This document shows positions 24,217-32,685 of a stretch of 42,733 bases of DNA, in pieces. The first letter of the stretch is position 1. Each line of letters starts with the position of its first letter. The position numbers were made by a program, and so were the translations under genes. The stretch is from positions 1 to 42,733 of the forward strand of contig JABHNK010000029.1 in assembly GCA_018694295.1 (NCBI GenBank), written 5' to 3'. The notes under the pieces are model-generated. The model searched no databases and was not told the origin of the DNA. It was given only the letters and a program-made list of their open reading frames with translations. The DNA comes from Waddliaceae bacterium (GTDB taxonomy: Bacteria; Chlamydiota; Chlamydiia; Chlamydiales; JABHNK01).

Positions 24217-27123
24217 TTAAAACAGGTTTTCTTTATGTTTTCCATCTTGCTGTGTATCTTCGCCGAAGATTTCCTGCTGCACTCGTGGCGGCGATGTCTC
24301 TATGGTGTCGGTGGCGATGCCGCCGTCGAAGGCATTCTGGAAGTTTTGTTGTTGCGGCTGCTGTTGCTGCTGTAGCTGCTGCTGAGGGACTCCCAGGGCA
24401 TTTTTTATGTTGGAGAAAACGCCTTTAAGCTGCTGGTATTCGCCTTGTACCTGTTCTAGTTCTTTCATCCGTCGTGTGTTGCGCTCGTATTTCTCGTTGA
24501 GGGAGGAGTATTGTTCTTCGTGATGTTTGACTTTTTCTTCGGCAGTTTTGACGCTTTCTTTTACGAAGGCATGCATTCTTTCTTCATTGGCGGTAAGGAT
24601 TTTTATCTTGTCTTGCTGCTGTGTTAGCGTCGTGGTATATTCTGTGGCGCGGTTTTGAAGCTGCATAGAATAAACTTTCTGCTTCTCAACGTAGTCTTGG
24701 AGCATGGTATTCTCTTTGACTTTCTTGGCCATGTGGTGTTGCGCTTGCTTGATATACAGGTCTTTGTCGTAGACTTTCTTCTGTAGGACGCCGATGGTGT
24801 TTTCTAGCTTTTCTTGGTCATCGAGAATCTCTTCGATGTCAGTGGCTTTCTTCTGTAGCTCTTCGTCTTTAGTTTTCACGACGTTTTCTGTTTCGTGGAT
24901 TTTTCCTTCTAATGATGTTTTCTCGTCGAGGGCTTCTTGTAGGCTCATCGTCGCTGCAAGGAATTTCTCTGAGAGCTCGGTGTGTTTTCCTTCGAGGGAG
25001 GATTTTTCTTCTGCGATGACGCTGCTATTTTCTAGGGCTTTTTGATATATGGTGATCTCTTCCGAGAACCTTGTCACTACGGCATTGTGAGAGTCTTTTT
25101 GTACTGACATCTCTCTTTCTTTGTCGCGCAGCTCTTGTTTTATTATGTCTAGCTGTCCGACTGTTTCGTGGAGGTCTTCGATATCTTTTTCTAGGGACCT
25201 TCGTTCTTCTGCTGCTGCGGAGACTTTTGCGTTGAGACGCTCGTTTTCGTTTGAAATCGCGTCGTATCGGTCGTGGAGGTTCGACAGCTGATGTTTGTTC
25301 TCTGCGACGGCATTGTCGGCGGCTTTTAGAGCTTGCTCCAGCTGTTCCGTATGCTGCCTAGAGCTGTCGTTGTCGCCGGAAGACTCTTTTATACGATCTT
25401 CTAGCGTTGCTATTGTTGCCGTGAGGGTTTTATTTTCGGTGCGTAGCTCATAATAGCGTTCTTCTAGGGAGGCTTTCTCTTCGACGATGGCGTCGTAGCG
25501 CTTCTCGATGTCGAAGGCTTTCTCCTGCCCGCGCGATAGCGCTGCTTTTATGGTATTAAGGTCGCAGGAAAGCTCTTCGAGGCGAAGGCTTTTCTCGAGA
25601 AGGCTTTCTTCGGCCTTATTTTTGTCTTCGACAGAGAAGCTCTCTGTTGTCATCGTAGGTTTTGCGTCGCCGAAAGTCTGGGCGATGAGGTTTTTCTCTG
25701 TGGTGACAGTCTCGATGTTTTTCTCTAGGGAGGCGATATGCTTTTCTGCGCTGAAGAGCTTTTCTTTCGTCGTCGTCAGAGCCTCTTCTAGGGTAGCGGA
25801 CCGGTCTTTTAGACCAGAAAGCGAGCCTTGGAGGCCTTCGTAGTCGTCTTGTGCTGAAGACGCTTCGTTTAGGACGAAAAGCTTCTCTTCTTCGAGGGCA
25901 AGGCGTGCTTTTTGTTCTTCGCCGAGGAGGACTTCGAGCTCATGGCGACGCATCTCTGACTCTCTATAGCGCTTCTCAAGGTCGTCGACTCCTATGGTGA
26001 AATCCTTGTCGTAGCGCGAGGCGTCGAAGAGTAAAGACGTCTTCTTCTGGTGTTCTTCTTTCTTTGCGGCGAGCTTCGTTAAAGACGTTTCTAGGGAAGA
26101 GATCTTACGGCGTGCGCTTTCTAGGGCTTTTTGTGAGGTGGCGAGTTTCCCTTCATCGGAAGCCTCTTCGGCGAGGATTTCGTTGAGACGAGAAGTTTTT
26201 CCTCGTAGCGCTTCGTTTTCGATGGAGGTATTGGTGAGCTTCTCTTTGATGACTTCGTCTTCATGTCGTAGCTTTTTGATGATATGCTTGGCGGCATGGA
26301 GGTTCTCTTCGAAGGCAGAAAGCTGCTCTTTTAGGGAGGAATTTTTTTCTTCGAGGTGGAGTATGACGTCGGAATTTTTCCGTTCGGAGGTCTTACTTTT
26401 TTTTAGCAATGCCTGTGTTTTTTCTACTACTCCGTAGAAATTGTTGTGTTCTTCTTGTAGCGTAGAATGTTTTTTCTCTAGAGAAGAGTATTTCTCTACT
26501 AGGGATTTAGAAGCATGCTGTAAGGCCTGGAACTTATCTTTTTTCTCCTGCAGGTCTGTTTCTTTTATCGCTAGGGAGATGCGAGCCTTTTCGAGGTCTT
26601 TCTCGAGGATATGTATTGCCGTGTCTTTCTTGGCGTCGTCGATACGCCCGGCTTTAAGCTTACGTATTGTGGCGTGAGCTTTCTGACATAACGCTGTGAG
26701 CTCGTCGTTCTCTGTGGAACTTTCTTTCGCGAAGATTTCTAGGCTATGGATTTTGTCTTTAAGAGCAGAGATGATAGCATCATCATGCGATACCCTAGGA
26801 GCTTCACGACGGACGGAAGTGCTACGCGCCTTCTCTTCGAAGTGTCGGTCACGGAGAGAGGTAAGCAGTTTCTTAAGCTTAGCCTTGTCAGTGGTGAGGT
26901 TGTTATGGGGATCACGACGATGAAGATCGCGAAGCTTTTCTTTGAGGACAGAAAACTTCTCTTCGAGCTCGGGGTCTCCGAGGTCGACAGACGCTATGCC
27001 ATCGTTGTCATCGTGCTCTTCAATAAGAAGATCTTGTAGGATCTTTTTATAATCTTTATTCTTTGATAATGTTGAATTCAATGGTAGACTCCATGCCAAT
27101 ACTTGACTTGTATATAAAATCAA
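24217..27123 (-). CDS. Large coiled-coil protein (968 aa)
   Basis: The protein is almost entirely heptad-patterned coiled coil from about residue 45 to 900 (for example LEKSLRLEELSCDLNTIKAA, LEQALKAADNAVAENKHQLS), rich in Glu, Lys, Ser and Leu. A Gln-rich segment near 915-935 is followed by a short polar tail. No ATPase head as in SMC is present, so it is a structural, filament or tethering protein rather than a chromosome condensin. The start is uncertain: the frame opens with TTG at 27123 and contains no ATG until far inside, with only AGAG as a possible ribosome site. Inverted MITE-like elements lie 3 bases past its stop and 48 bases before its start. Confidence 0.82.
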   Translation of the reverse strand: MILYTSQVLAWSLPLNSTLSKNKDYKKILQDLLIEEHDDNDGIASVDLGDPELEEKFSVLKEKLRDLHRRDPHNNLTTDKAKLKKLLTSLRDRHFEEKARSTSVRREAPRVSHDDAIISALKDKIHSLEIFAKESSTENDELTALCQKAHATIRKLKAGRIDDAKKDTAIHILEKDLEKARISLAIKETDLQEKKDKFQALQHASKSLVEKYSSLEKKHSTLQEEHNNFYGVVEKTQALLKKSKTSERKNSDVILHLEEKNSSLKEQLSAFEENLHAAKHIIKKLRHEDEVIKEKLTNTSIENEALRGKTSRLNEILAEEASDEGKLATSQKALESARRKISSLETSLTKLAAKKEEHQKKTSLLFDASRYDKDFTIGVDDLEKRYRESEMRRHELEVLLGEEQKARLALEEEKLFVLNEASSAQDDYEGLQGSLSGLKDRSATLEEALTTTKEKLFSAEKHIASLEKNIETVTTEKNLIAQTFGDAKPTMTTESFSVEDKNKAEESLLEKSLRLEELSCDLNTIKAALSRGQEKAFDIEKRYDAIVEEKASLEERYYELRTENKTLTATIATLEDRIKESSGDNDSSRQHTEQLEQALKAADNAVAENKHQLSNLHDRYDAISNENERLNAKVSAAAEERRSLEKDIEDLHETVGQLDIIKQELRDKEREMSVQKDSHNAVVTRFSEEITIYQKALENSSVIAEEKSSLEGKHTELSEKFLAATMSLQEALDEKTSLEGKIHETENVVKTKDEELQKKATDIEEILDDQEKLENTIGVLQKKVYDKDLYIKQAQHHMAKKVKENTMLQDYVEKQKVYSMQLQNRATEYTTTLTQQQDKIKILTANEERMHAFVKESVKTAEEKVKHHEEQYSSLNEKYERNTRRMKELEQVQGEYQQLKGVFSNIKNALGVPQQQLQQQQQPQQQNFQNAFDGGIATDTIETSPPRVQQEIFGEDTQQDGKHKENLF

Positions 27124-27171
27124 TAGTACTCTTATAGTCGATGAGGTTTAAAAAGTGAAAGATAATTATTA

Positions 27172-27422
27172 CCCATGATTGCGACTTATCCTTTGCCATA
27201 GGGTTTATATAGCGGATAGTTATGGCGTTTAGCGGATAGAAACTACCTATCCGCTATAAAAAGTATGGTGAAGCTAAATAATAGCAAATGGGCAAATAAA
27301 AATAATAAGAAATAGTAAGGGCATATTCATTGATCATTGTTTAATGATCATTGTTCAATGAAAAAATGAGCCATCTCACCTAACTCTATGGCGCTAAAGG
27401 AAAGATAGGTCACAATCATGGG
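27172..27422. mobile_element. MITE-like element family B, right copy (inverted)
   Basis: It is bounded by CCCATGATTGCGACTTATCC (27172) and GATAGGTCACAATCATGGG (to 27422). Read on the minus strand it follows the same order of blocks as the left copy but is shorter (~250 bp). It has its own inserts: a TATCCGCTA repeat cluster at 27203-27259 and a heptamer array at 27327-27361. Its right end contains the ATG (27418) used by the following gene. Confidence 0.82.
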
Positions 27423-29667
27423 TTATAGCAACATAAAGAATATCGTCGTTCGCATGCCGAACTGGCTTGGCGACATCATCATGGCAACGCCGGTGCTAGA
27501 GGATCTGCGAGAGAGGTTCCCCGAGGCCAATATCGTCGCTATGTGCCAGAGCAATGGCGCTGCAATACTCGAAGGTAACCCCTTCATCGATGAGATCTTC
27601 GCATATCAACGCCCCAAGACAAATAGCGAGAAAACGGCGATAATAGAGAAAATCCGCGATGGAAATTATGACCTAGGTGTCCTTACGACGAACTCCTTCT
27701 CGTCAGCATGGTGGTTTTTGCGTGGTAAGGTGAAGCAGAGGATAGGGTATACCGGAAATCTTAGGGGGTTCCTGCTTACTACGGCGATACCTTTCCCCAA
27801 AGAAAGAGAATGCCAGCACCTTGTCGATACATACAAAAACATCCTAACGCCCTTAGGAACAAAGATTTCTAAAAGCACCACGCAATGCTATGTCAGCGAT
27901 GAAGAGCGTCGCCATGCAAATATAACCCTAGAAGATCTTGGTGTCCCTACCGATGCTACCATCATCGGTATCAACGCAAGCGCAGCTTTTGGTACGGCGA
28001 AGTGTTGGCTTCCCGAGCGTTTTGCCGGCCTAACACAGCGCCTCCTCGAAGACATTAACGTTCACGTACTATATTTCGGCGATGCTAGCGGGACATCGCT
28101 TATCGAGGGGATATGTTCGAATTTCACAGAAAGAGTGTATTCTATGGCGGGGAAGACATCATTACGATCGTTTATATCCCTCGTCGCGGCATGTAACGTC
28201 TTCATCACCAATGACAGCGGCCCTATGCATATCGCCGCGGCACTTAAGACGCCGCTAGTAGCAATCTTCGGCTCTACAAACGATACCACCACAGGCCCAT
28301 ATCAGTGGGGTACTGTTATCCACAACCGCGTGTCGTGTTCGCCGTGCTACAAAAGGGAGTGCCCTACGGACTTCCGATGTATGAGAAGTATAAGCGTCGA
28401 AGATGTATATCGCGAGACGAAGAAAGTCTTACACAACGAAGACCGCCTATCTCGTCTTGATGAACAGAAAAAGCTCCTTCTTGAAGACAAGCCAGAGACA
28501 CCAAAGGTTACGCCCTATGGAAAGTGTGACGTTGTCGATATGTCGATACGTAATAGCGACGCTGTAGCCGCCGGCACTGTTGGATGCGTCATCATCGCCG
28601 GTGGAGAGGGGACACGCCTTGGGGTACAAGGACCTAAAGGGGCATTCCCAACGTCTGTGATAGAAAACAAAAGCCTTTTTCAGATGTTCGCCGAGAAGGT
28701 TGTCGCCGCAGGGAAACAAGGCGATAGAAACCTTCCTCTGGCGATAATGACTTCTTCGAAAAACCACGACGCTACGGTATCGTTCTTTGAGGAACATAAT
28801 TTTTTCGGGCTTAATAGTGACGACGTTTCCTTCTTCAAACAGGGGACGCTGCCATACCTCGACGACGAAGGTAATGTTTTCTTCGAAGAAAAAGATGTCA
28901 TCGCCGAAGGCCCTGATGGTAACGGCACCACGCTCAAGAATTTCTATGACTCTGGACTATGGCGACAGTGGTACGACAACGGGATACGATATCTTAACAT
29001 CGTCCTTGTTGATAACCCGCTTGCTATGCCTTACGACCCGCGTCTTGTAGAATATCATATCAATAAAGGCGGTGACGTCACAGTACAATGCATAGAAAAA
29101 AAAGAGCCTCAAGAAAAACTCGGCGTCATGGCACGTAACGGCGACGATACCGTCGTCGTAGAATATACCGAGCTTTCCGAAGACGAAAAAACAGCGACAA
29201 ATACCTCCGGCGAGCTCCTTTATGGGTTGGGGCACATAGGAATATATTGTCTTAACATGGACTTTGTCGAGAAGGTAGCGACACATAAAACCCCTATGCC
29301 TCTACACCTTGCATATAAGAATGTTAAAAAAATCGACGGCGATACCATGGCATGGAAATTCGAAGCGTTTATCTTCGACATCCTTCAGTACGCAGAAAAT
29401 GTTAACGTCGTACTTTATCCACGCGATAAATGCTTCGCGCCGCTTAAGAATAAAGACGGCGATGACAGCATAAAAACTGTTCATGAAGCATTACAGCATT
29501 ATGACTCTGCAGCATTTAAAGAGCTCTTCGGCAGAGAAACAACGGTGCCGACAGAACTTTCGCAGGAGTTCCACTACCCGACACAACGCCTTATCGACGC
29601 ATGCCGAGAAAGCGACGTCGCCGGAGGGTATATCGAGGAAAGAAGTATAATATCGAGGGAAAAATAA
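27418..29667 (+). CDS. Fusion: ADP-heptose:LPS heptosyltransferase + UDP-sugar pyrophosphorylase
   Basis: This 749-residue protein joins two enzymes. Residues ~7-345 are a GT9 heptosyltransferase of the WaaF type: IVVRMPNWLGDIIMATPVL, GINASAAFGTAKCWLPERFA (about 190) and TNDSGPMHIAAALKTPLVAIFG (about 260). Residues ~385-749 are a UDPGP-type nucleotidyltransferase with IIAGGEGTRLGVQGPKGAFP (about 391-410), resembling UDP-N-acetylglucosamine pyrophosphorylase. In Chlamydia I recall the second enzyme as a separate protein. The frame is continuous through the joint, so fusion is not an assembly error visible here. The start ATG falls in the terminal repeat of the upstream MITE; no other ATG precedes the conserved motif. 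One base overlaps nnr. Confidence 0.9.
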   Translation: MGYSNIKNIVVRMPNWLGDIIMATPVLEDLRERFPEANIVAMCQSNGAAILEGNPFIDEIFAYQRPKTNSEKTAIIEKIRDGNYDLGVLTTNSFSSAWWFLRGKVKQRIGYTGNLRGFLLTTAIPFPKERECQHLVDTYKNILTPLGTKISKSTTQCYVSDEERRHANITLEDLGVPTDATIIGINASAAFGTAKCWLPERFAGLTQRLLEDINVHVLYFGDASGTSLIEGICSNFTERVYSMAGKTSLRSFISLVAACNVFITNDSGPMHIAAALKTPLVAIFGSTNDTTTGPYQWGTVIHNRVSCSPCYKRECPTDFRCMRSISVEDVYRETKKVLHNEDRLSRLDEQKKLLLEDKPETPKVTPYGKCDVVDMSIRNSDAVAAGTVGCVIIAGGEGTRLGVQGPKGAFPTSVIENKSLFQMFAEKVVAAGKQGDRNLPLAIMTSSKNHDATVSFFEEHNFFGLNSDDVSFFKQGTLPYLDDEGNVFFEEKDVIAEGPDGNGTTLKNFYDSGLWRQWYDNGIRYLNIVLVDNPLAMPYDPRLVEYHINKGGDVTVQCIEKKEPQEKLGVMARNGDDTVVVEYTELSEDEKTATNTSGELLYGLGHIGIYCLNMDFVEKVATHKTPMPLHLAYKNVKKIDGDTMAWKFEAFIFDILQYAENVNVVLYPRDKCFAPLKNKDGDDSIKTVHEALQHYDSAAFKELFGRETTVPTELSQEFHYPTQRLIDACRESDVAGGYIEERSIISREK

Positions 29668-31169
29668 TGAAAATTATCACAGCACAAGAGATGGGACGCA
29701 TAGAAAAAATGGCGTATGATGATGGCGCCAAAGAAAAAACGTTCATGAAAAATGCAGGGACTGGCGTAGCACAAGAAGTGCAGCAGTATGTCTTCGACGG
29801 ACATCTTAAGAAAAACGTTACGATAGTATGTGGTAAGGGCAACAACGCTGGCGATGCATATGTCGCAGCGATAATTTTTAAACGCAAAAAATATGCCGTG
29901 AAAGTCTTACAGCTTTTCCCCATAGAAGAATGCTCGCCGCTACTGAAAGAAAATTATCACGGTTTTATCAAAGAAAAAGGTCATGTTACCTTCGTCGAAG
30001 ATGTCAGCGATATTACCTTCGACGATGAAACCGTCATTATCGACGGCATCCTCGGAACGGGCTTCCACGGCAACGTCGAAGGCTTCCTCGATGCAGTAAT
30101 AACAAAGATCAACAACTCAAAACTTCCCGTCATCGCCATCGATATGCCTTCAGGATTAAATGGCACGACAGGAGAAGCCGGCGATACTGCAATACGCGCC
30201 ACCAAGACGATATCCCTAGGACTTCCCAAAACAGGGTTTTTCATCAGCAACGGATGGGACTGCGTCGGAAAACTACAACACGTTGACTTCGGCCTAGAAC
30301 AAAAATATATCGAAGAAGCCGACAGCACACTATCGATGCTTGTCGAAGATGATATGAAGCCCCTTATGCCAGAAATTATACCATCACGAAACAAATACCA
30401 GGCAGGGTATGTCGTAGGGATAGCAGGGTCGCCAGGGATGGCAGGGGCCGCGATGCTCGCCGGAGAAGCTTCACTACGCGGAGGTGCAGGGATAACGCGC
30501 GTCTTCCACCCAAAAGGCATGGAAGCCGAGATGGCAGAAGCACCATACGAGCTGATAACACAAAGCTACACAAACAATGACATAAACACTGTCGCAGAAG
30601 CCCTTAACAAAGCCTCTGCAGTGTTCGTAGGGCCAGGAATAGGAAAACAGCCCGCAACGAAAGAGTTCTTAAAAGAAATTATCCGCGAAATAAAAAAGCC
30701 GTGCGTCTTCGATGCCGATGCCCTTAATATCATCGCAGAAGATAACACTATACAAATACCAAAAGGCGCAATACTGACCCCACACGTCGGTGAGATGTGT
30801 AGGCTCCTCGGAAAAGAAAATACCAAAACCATCGACGAAGACTTCCTAGAACAATGCCAGAAATATAGCGACGACAAAAACATCACAGTAATACTAAAAG
30901 GTGGACCGACATTCATATTCCACCCCGAAACAACGCCCGTCGTCAATACCTTCGGAGACCCGGGAATGGCCACTGCCGGCAGCGGCGACGCCCTCACAGG
31001 CCTTGTAGCAGCACTGCTAGCACAAAAACTAAAACCATACGACGCCGCACGACTAGCAGTATACCTCCACTCCTACGCAGGAGAATGCGCAGCACAAGAC
31101 CTTACATCATACTGCATGACAGCCTCAGACATAATAGAATACTTCCCCGAAGCCTTCAGCATAGCGTAA
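29667..31169 (+). CDS. nnr: Bifunctional NAD(P)HX epimerase/dehydratase
   Basis: This enzyme repairs hydrated NADH and NADPH. Residues 1-~215 are the YjeF N-terminal epimerase domain (VCGKGNNAGDAYVAAIIFKR at about 52; IDGILGTGFHGNV; AIDMPSGLNGTTGE). Residues ~230-500 are the ribokinase-like dehydratase (YVVGIAGSPGMAGAAMLAGE; AVFVGPGIG; CVFDADALN; ILTPHVGEMCRLLG; GDPGMATAGSGDALTGLVAA). The two-domain protein at 500 residues is typical. An in-frame extension to 29601 overlaps the previous gene; the start at 29667 forms TAATG with its stop and has GAGGGA upstream. It is therefore translationally coupled to the glycosyltransferase fusion. Confidence 0.95.
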   Translation: MKIITAQEMGRIEKMAYDDGAKEKTFMKNAGTGVAQEVQQYVFDGHLKKNVTIVCGKGNNAGDAYVAAIIFKRKKYAVKVLQLFPIEECSPLLKENYHGFIKEKGHVTFVEDVSDITFDDETVIIDGILGTGFHGNVEGFLDAVITKINNSKLPVIAIDMPSGLNGTTGEAGDTAIRATKTISLGLPKTGFFISNGWDCVGKLQHVDFGLEQKYIEEADSTLSMLVEDDMKPLMPEIIPSRNKYQAGYVVGIAGSPGMAGAAMLAGEASLRGGAGITRVFHPKGMEAEMAEAPYELITQSYTNNDINTVAEALNKASAVFVGPGIGKQPATKEFLKEIIREIKKPCVFDADALNIIAEDNTIQIPKGAILTPHVGEMCRLLGKENTKTIDEDFLEQCQKYSDDKNITVILKGGPTFIFHPETTPVVNTFGDPGMATAGSGDALTGLVAALLAQKLKPYDAARLAVYLHSYAGECAAQDLTSYCMTASDIIEYFPEAFSIA

Positions 31170-31212
31170 TGGCGGAGCTCCGTACCCTTTTTTGTAGCGC
31201 ATAGGAATAGCG

Positions 31213-31267
31213 TATAGCGTATAGATTTTACTTATCCGTTAAACGTTATAACTATCCGCTATAAAAA
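31213..31267. repeat. TATCCGCTA-type repeat shared with 27203-27259
   Basis: About 55 bases, including TATAGCG, TATCCGTTAAACG and ATAACTATCCGCTATA, match the cluster in the right family-B element (read on the minus strand). It lies 44 bases beyond the nnr stop and suggests a smaller repeat unit that moves or spreads independently of the MITE. Confidence 0.6.
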
Positions 31268-31303
31268 AACGAGGGTGATGAAAAAACACAGCTATAATCT
31301 ATT

Positions 31304-31665
31304 TAACTGATGTTACGCGAAAATTCTTGTTAGAGAGAGAAAAAGATAAAACTCTTTATATTGTGGGTGTTGCGCAAGGTAAGTGATAGGCATAAAGATA
31401 ATATAAAAATCCGGAATATAATACCACGGAGCCACGGAGTTCACGGAGTAGGAGGAAAAGAAGATGGGGAATTGGCTATGGGTTTCACCCCTAGAACCCC
31501 GAGGGTTTTTTAAAAAAGTTCATAGACCAAAAATGGGGGTTCGGGGGTGTCCCCTGACAATATTTTTTTCTCTTTGAAGCTTCTCTCCGTGTCCTCCGTG
31601 CCTCCGTGGTAGGAAATCTTATTTCGAAATTCCTTCATAATAGTGCTTATTCCGCAAGTTCAGCT
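31304..31665. mobile_element. MITE-like element C with CACGGAG inverted ends
   Basis: Outer arms TAACTGATGTTACGCG (31304) and CCGCAAGTTCAGCT (to 31665) match the outer arms of the element at 16199-16609. Inner arms CCACGGAGCCACGGAG (31424) and CTCCGTGCCTCCGTGG (to 31609) are inverted and diverge from the CACAGAG arms of that element. The centre holds a GGGGGTTCGGGGGTGTCCCC block. No protein is encoded. Together with the 31213 repeat it fills the gap between nnr and the next gene; its right arm overlaps the last codons of the 31647-32285 gene. Confidence 0.7.
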
Positions 31666-32285
31666 AATACACTCTTCAAATCATTGTCATATTCCGTTTC
31701 CGACATTTCAGCCCAACTACGACCATCTTCGTCATAATTAATAGAGCCATCAAGAGATTCTGTGAAGCCTGGTTCTTCAGGCACATGAATATTCACAATA
31801 GAATCATTAAAAATTCTGTCAAAATAAAGTATTGCTATTGTGGTTGCTTTAGTTGATTTTTCTGCTGAACGCATTTTGCTAAAAATCAAGTTGGCTAGAG
31901 TGCTTATACTTCTGATTGGAATTTCTTCTTGTGCATATTCGTAAAACAAAGCTGCAGCGGTAGATAGAAAAGCCTTTCGGGCTTTGTTGGCACCGTCTTC
32001 TAGTGTCGGCAAATAACCTTGTTTAATAGGTAAATTTAGGTCTTCAGAAACCTCTAGTTCTTTTTCTAAATTGATGTATGTTACGCGACTGTCATGGAAG
32101 TTGGTTATTCGCATATCAGAAAGCACTTCAAAGTAAAGCGCGGAGATGAACGATATTCTTTCATCTGAGACTGTGCAAGAATTAAAGTGTACTTTGATTG
32201 CTTCACAGGCCGGATCTATGATTGAATCGTCTACTGAACCGTGTTCAATTGCACGTTTTAAGGGCACAAAATCAAATGGAATCAT
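31647..32285 (-). CDS. Hypothetical protein (212 aa)
   Basis: I do not recognise this protein. From ATG 32285 it reads MIPFDFVPLKRAIEHGSVDD and is mostly helical and acidic, ending NDLKSVLAELAE. There is no signal peptide or membrane helix. A longer frame reaches 32321, but AAGGA sits ten bases before ATG 32285, which overlaps the GIY-YIG gene stop by 14 bases. The last six codons lie in the right arm of element C, so the original C-terminus may have been replaced. Base composition appears more A/T-rich at third positions than its neighbours. Confidence 0.7.
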   Translation of the reverse strand: MIPFDFVPLKRAIEHGSVDDSIIDPACEAIKVHFNSCTVSDERISFISALYFEVLSDMRITNFHDSRVTYINLEKELEVSEDLNLPIKQGYLPTLEDGANKARKAFLSTAAALFYEYAQEEIPIRSISTLANLIFSKMRSAEKSTKATTIAILYFDRIFNDSIVNIHVPEEPGFTESLDGSINYDEDGRSWAEMSETEYDNDLKSVLAELAE

Positions 32286-32583
32286 TTTCAGTTTTTCCTT
32301 CTTTAAAGACATCATTGCCACTAAATGTACGGTGGCAAATAAGCCTGTTTTTTTCTTGTTTACTCATTTTTTTAATCTCAAGTTCTCGTTTGGTGGCCTG
32401 AGACCGGTTTTTATGCTTTTCCTGAAAAACAACCTTTTTAGGAGCGTCAGAACGGAAAAATTTTGCTCCTTTAGAACCAAAGTGTTCCTGGAAACGTCTA
32501 CTTATGTCTGTAGTTATTCCTGTATATAGCCGACCCAAAACAGTTTCGATAATATATACGGTCCATTCATTTTCTTCACTCAT
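32272..32583 (-). CDS. GIY-YIG domain protein (UPF0213/YhbQ-like)
   Basis: The 103-residue protein is a single GIY-YIG nuclease domain: WTVYIIETVLGRLYTGITTD (the GIY and YIG equivalents are VYI and YTG), RRFQEHFGSKGAKF with the conserved Arg, KKVVFQEK, and SQATKRELEIKKMSKQEK with the Glu typical of the YhbQ group. Such small proteins are proposed structure-specific nucleases; the exact role is unsettled. It overlaps the next minus-strand gene by 14 bases, suggesting coupled translation. Confidence 0.88.
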   Translation of the reverse strand: MSEENEWTVYIIETVLGRLYTGITTDISRRFQEHFGSKGAKFFRSDAPKKVVFQEKHKNRSQATKRELEIKKMSKQEKNRLICHRTFSGNDVFKEGKTENDSI

Positions 32584-32622
32584 AAATAAACGCCTTTTAT
32601 GTTGTGAAAAATCCTATTCCTG

Positions 32623-32660
32623 TCTCCGAACTCCGAACTCCGAACCCTGAACTCCGAACT
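32623..32660. repeat. CTCCGAAC octamer array
   Basis: Five units with 8-bp period (one variant CCTGAACT) are followed by a perfect seven-base stem ACGCAGC/GCTGCGT at 32661-32677, nine bases beyond the stop of the minus-strand binding-protein gene. The hairpin could end transcription, although no T run accompanies it. Confidence 0.78.
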
Positions 32661-32685
32661 ACGCAGCATAGCTGCGTTTGCTGCA

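Noticed and set aside
29601-29666. N-terminal Arg-rich extension of the NAD(P)HX enzyme
   Set aside because: It overlaps the preceding gene; the ATG at 29667 has a ribosome site, forms TAATG with the upstream stop and gives the normal N-terminus.
31170-31646. tRNA or small RNA gene in the large gaps (also 16199-16609, 23831-24214, 39846-40272)
   Set aside because: No cloverleaf arms, GTTCRANNC loop or similar was found; the palindromes belong to MITE-like elements.
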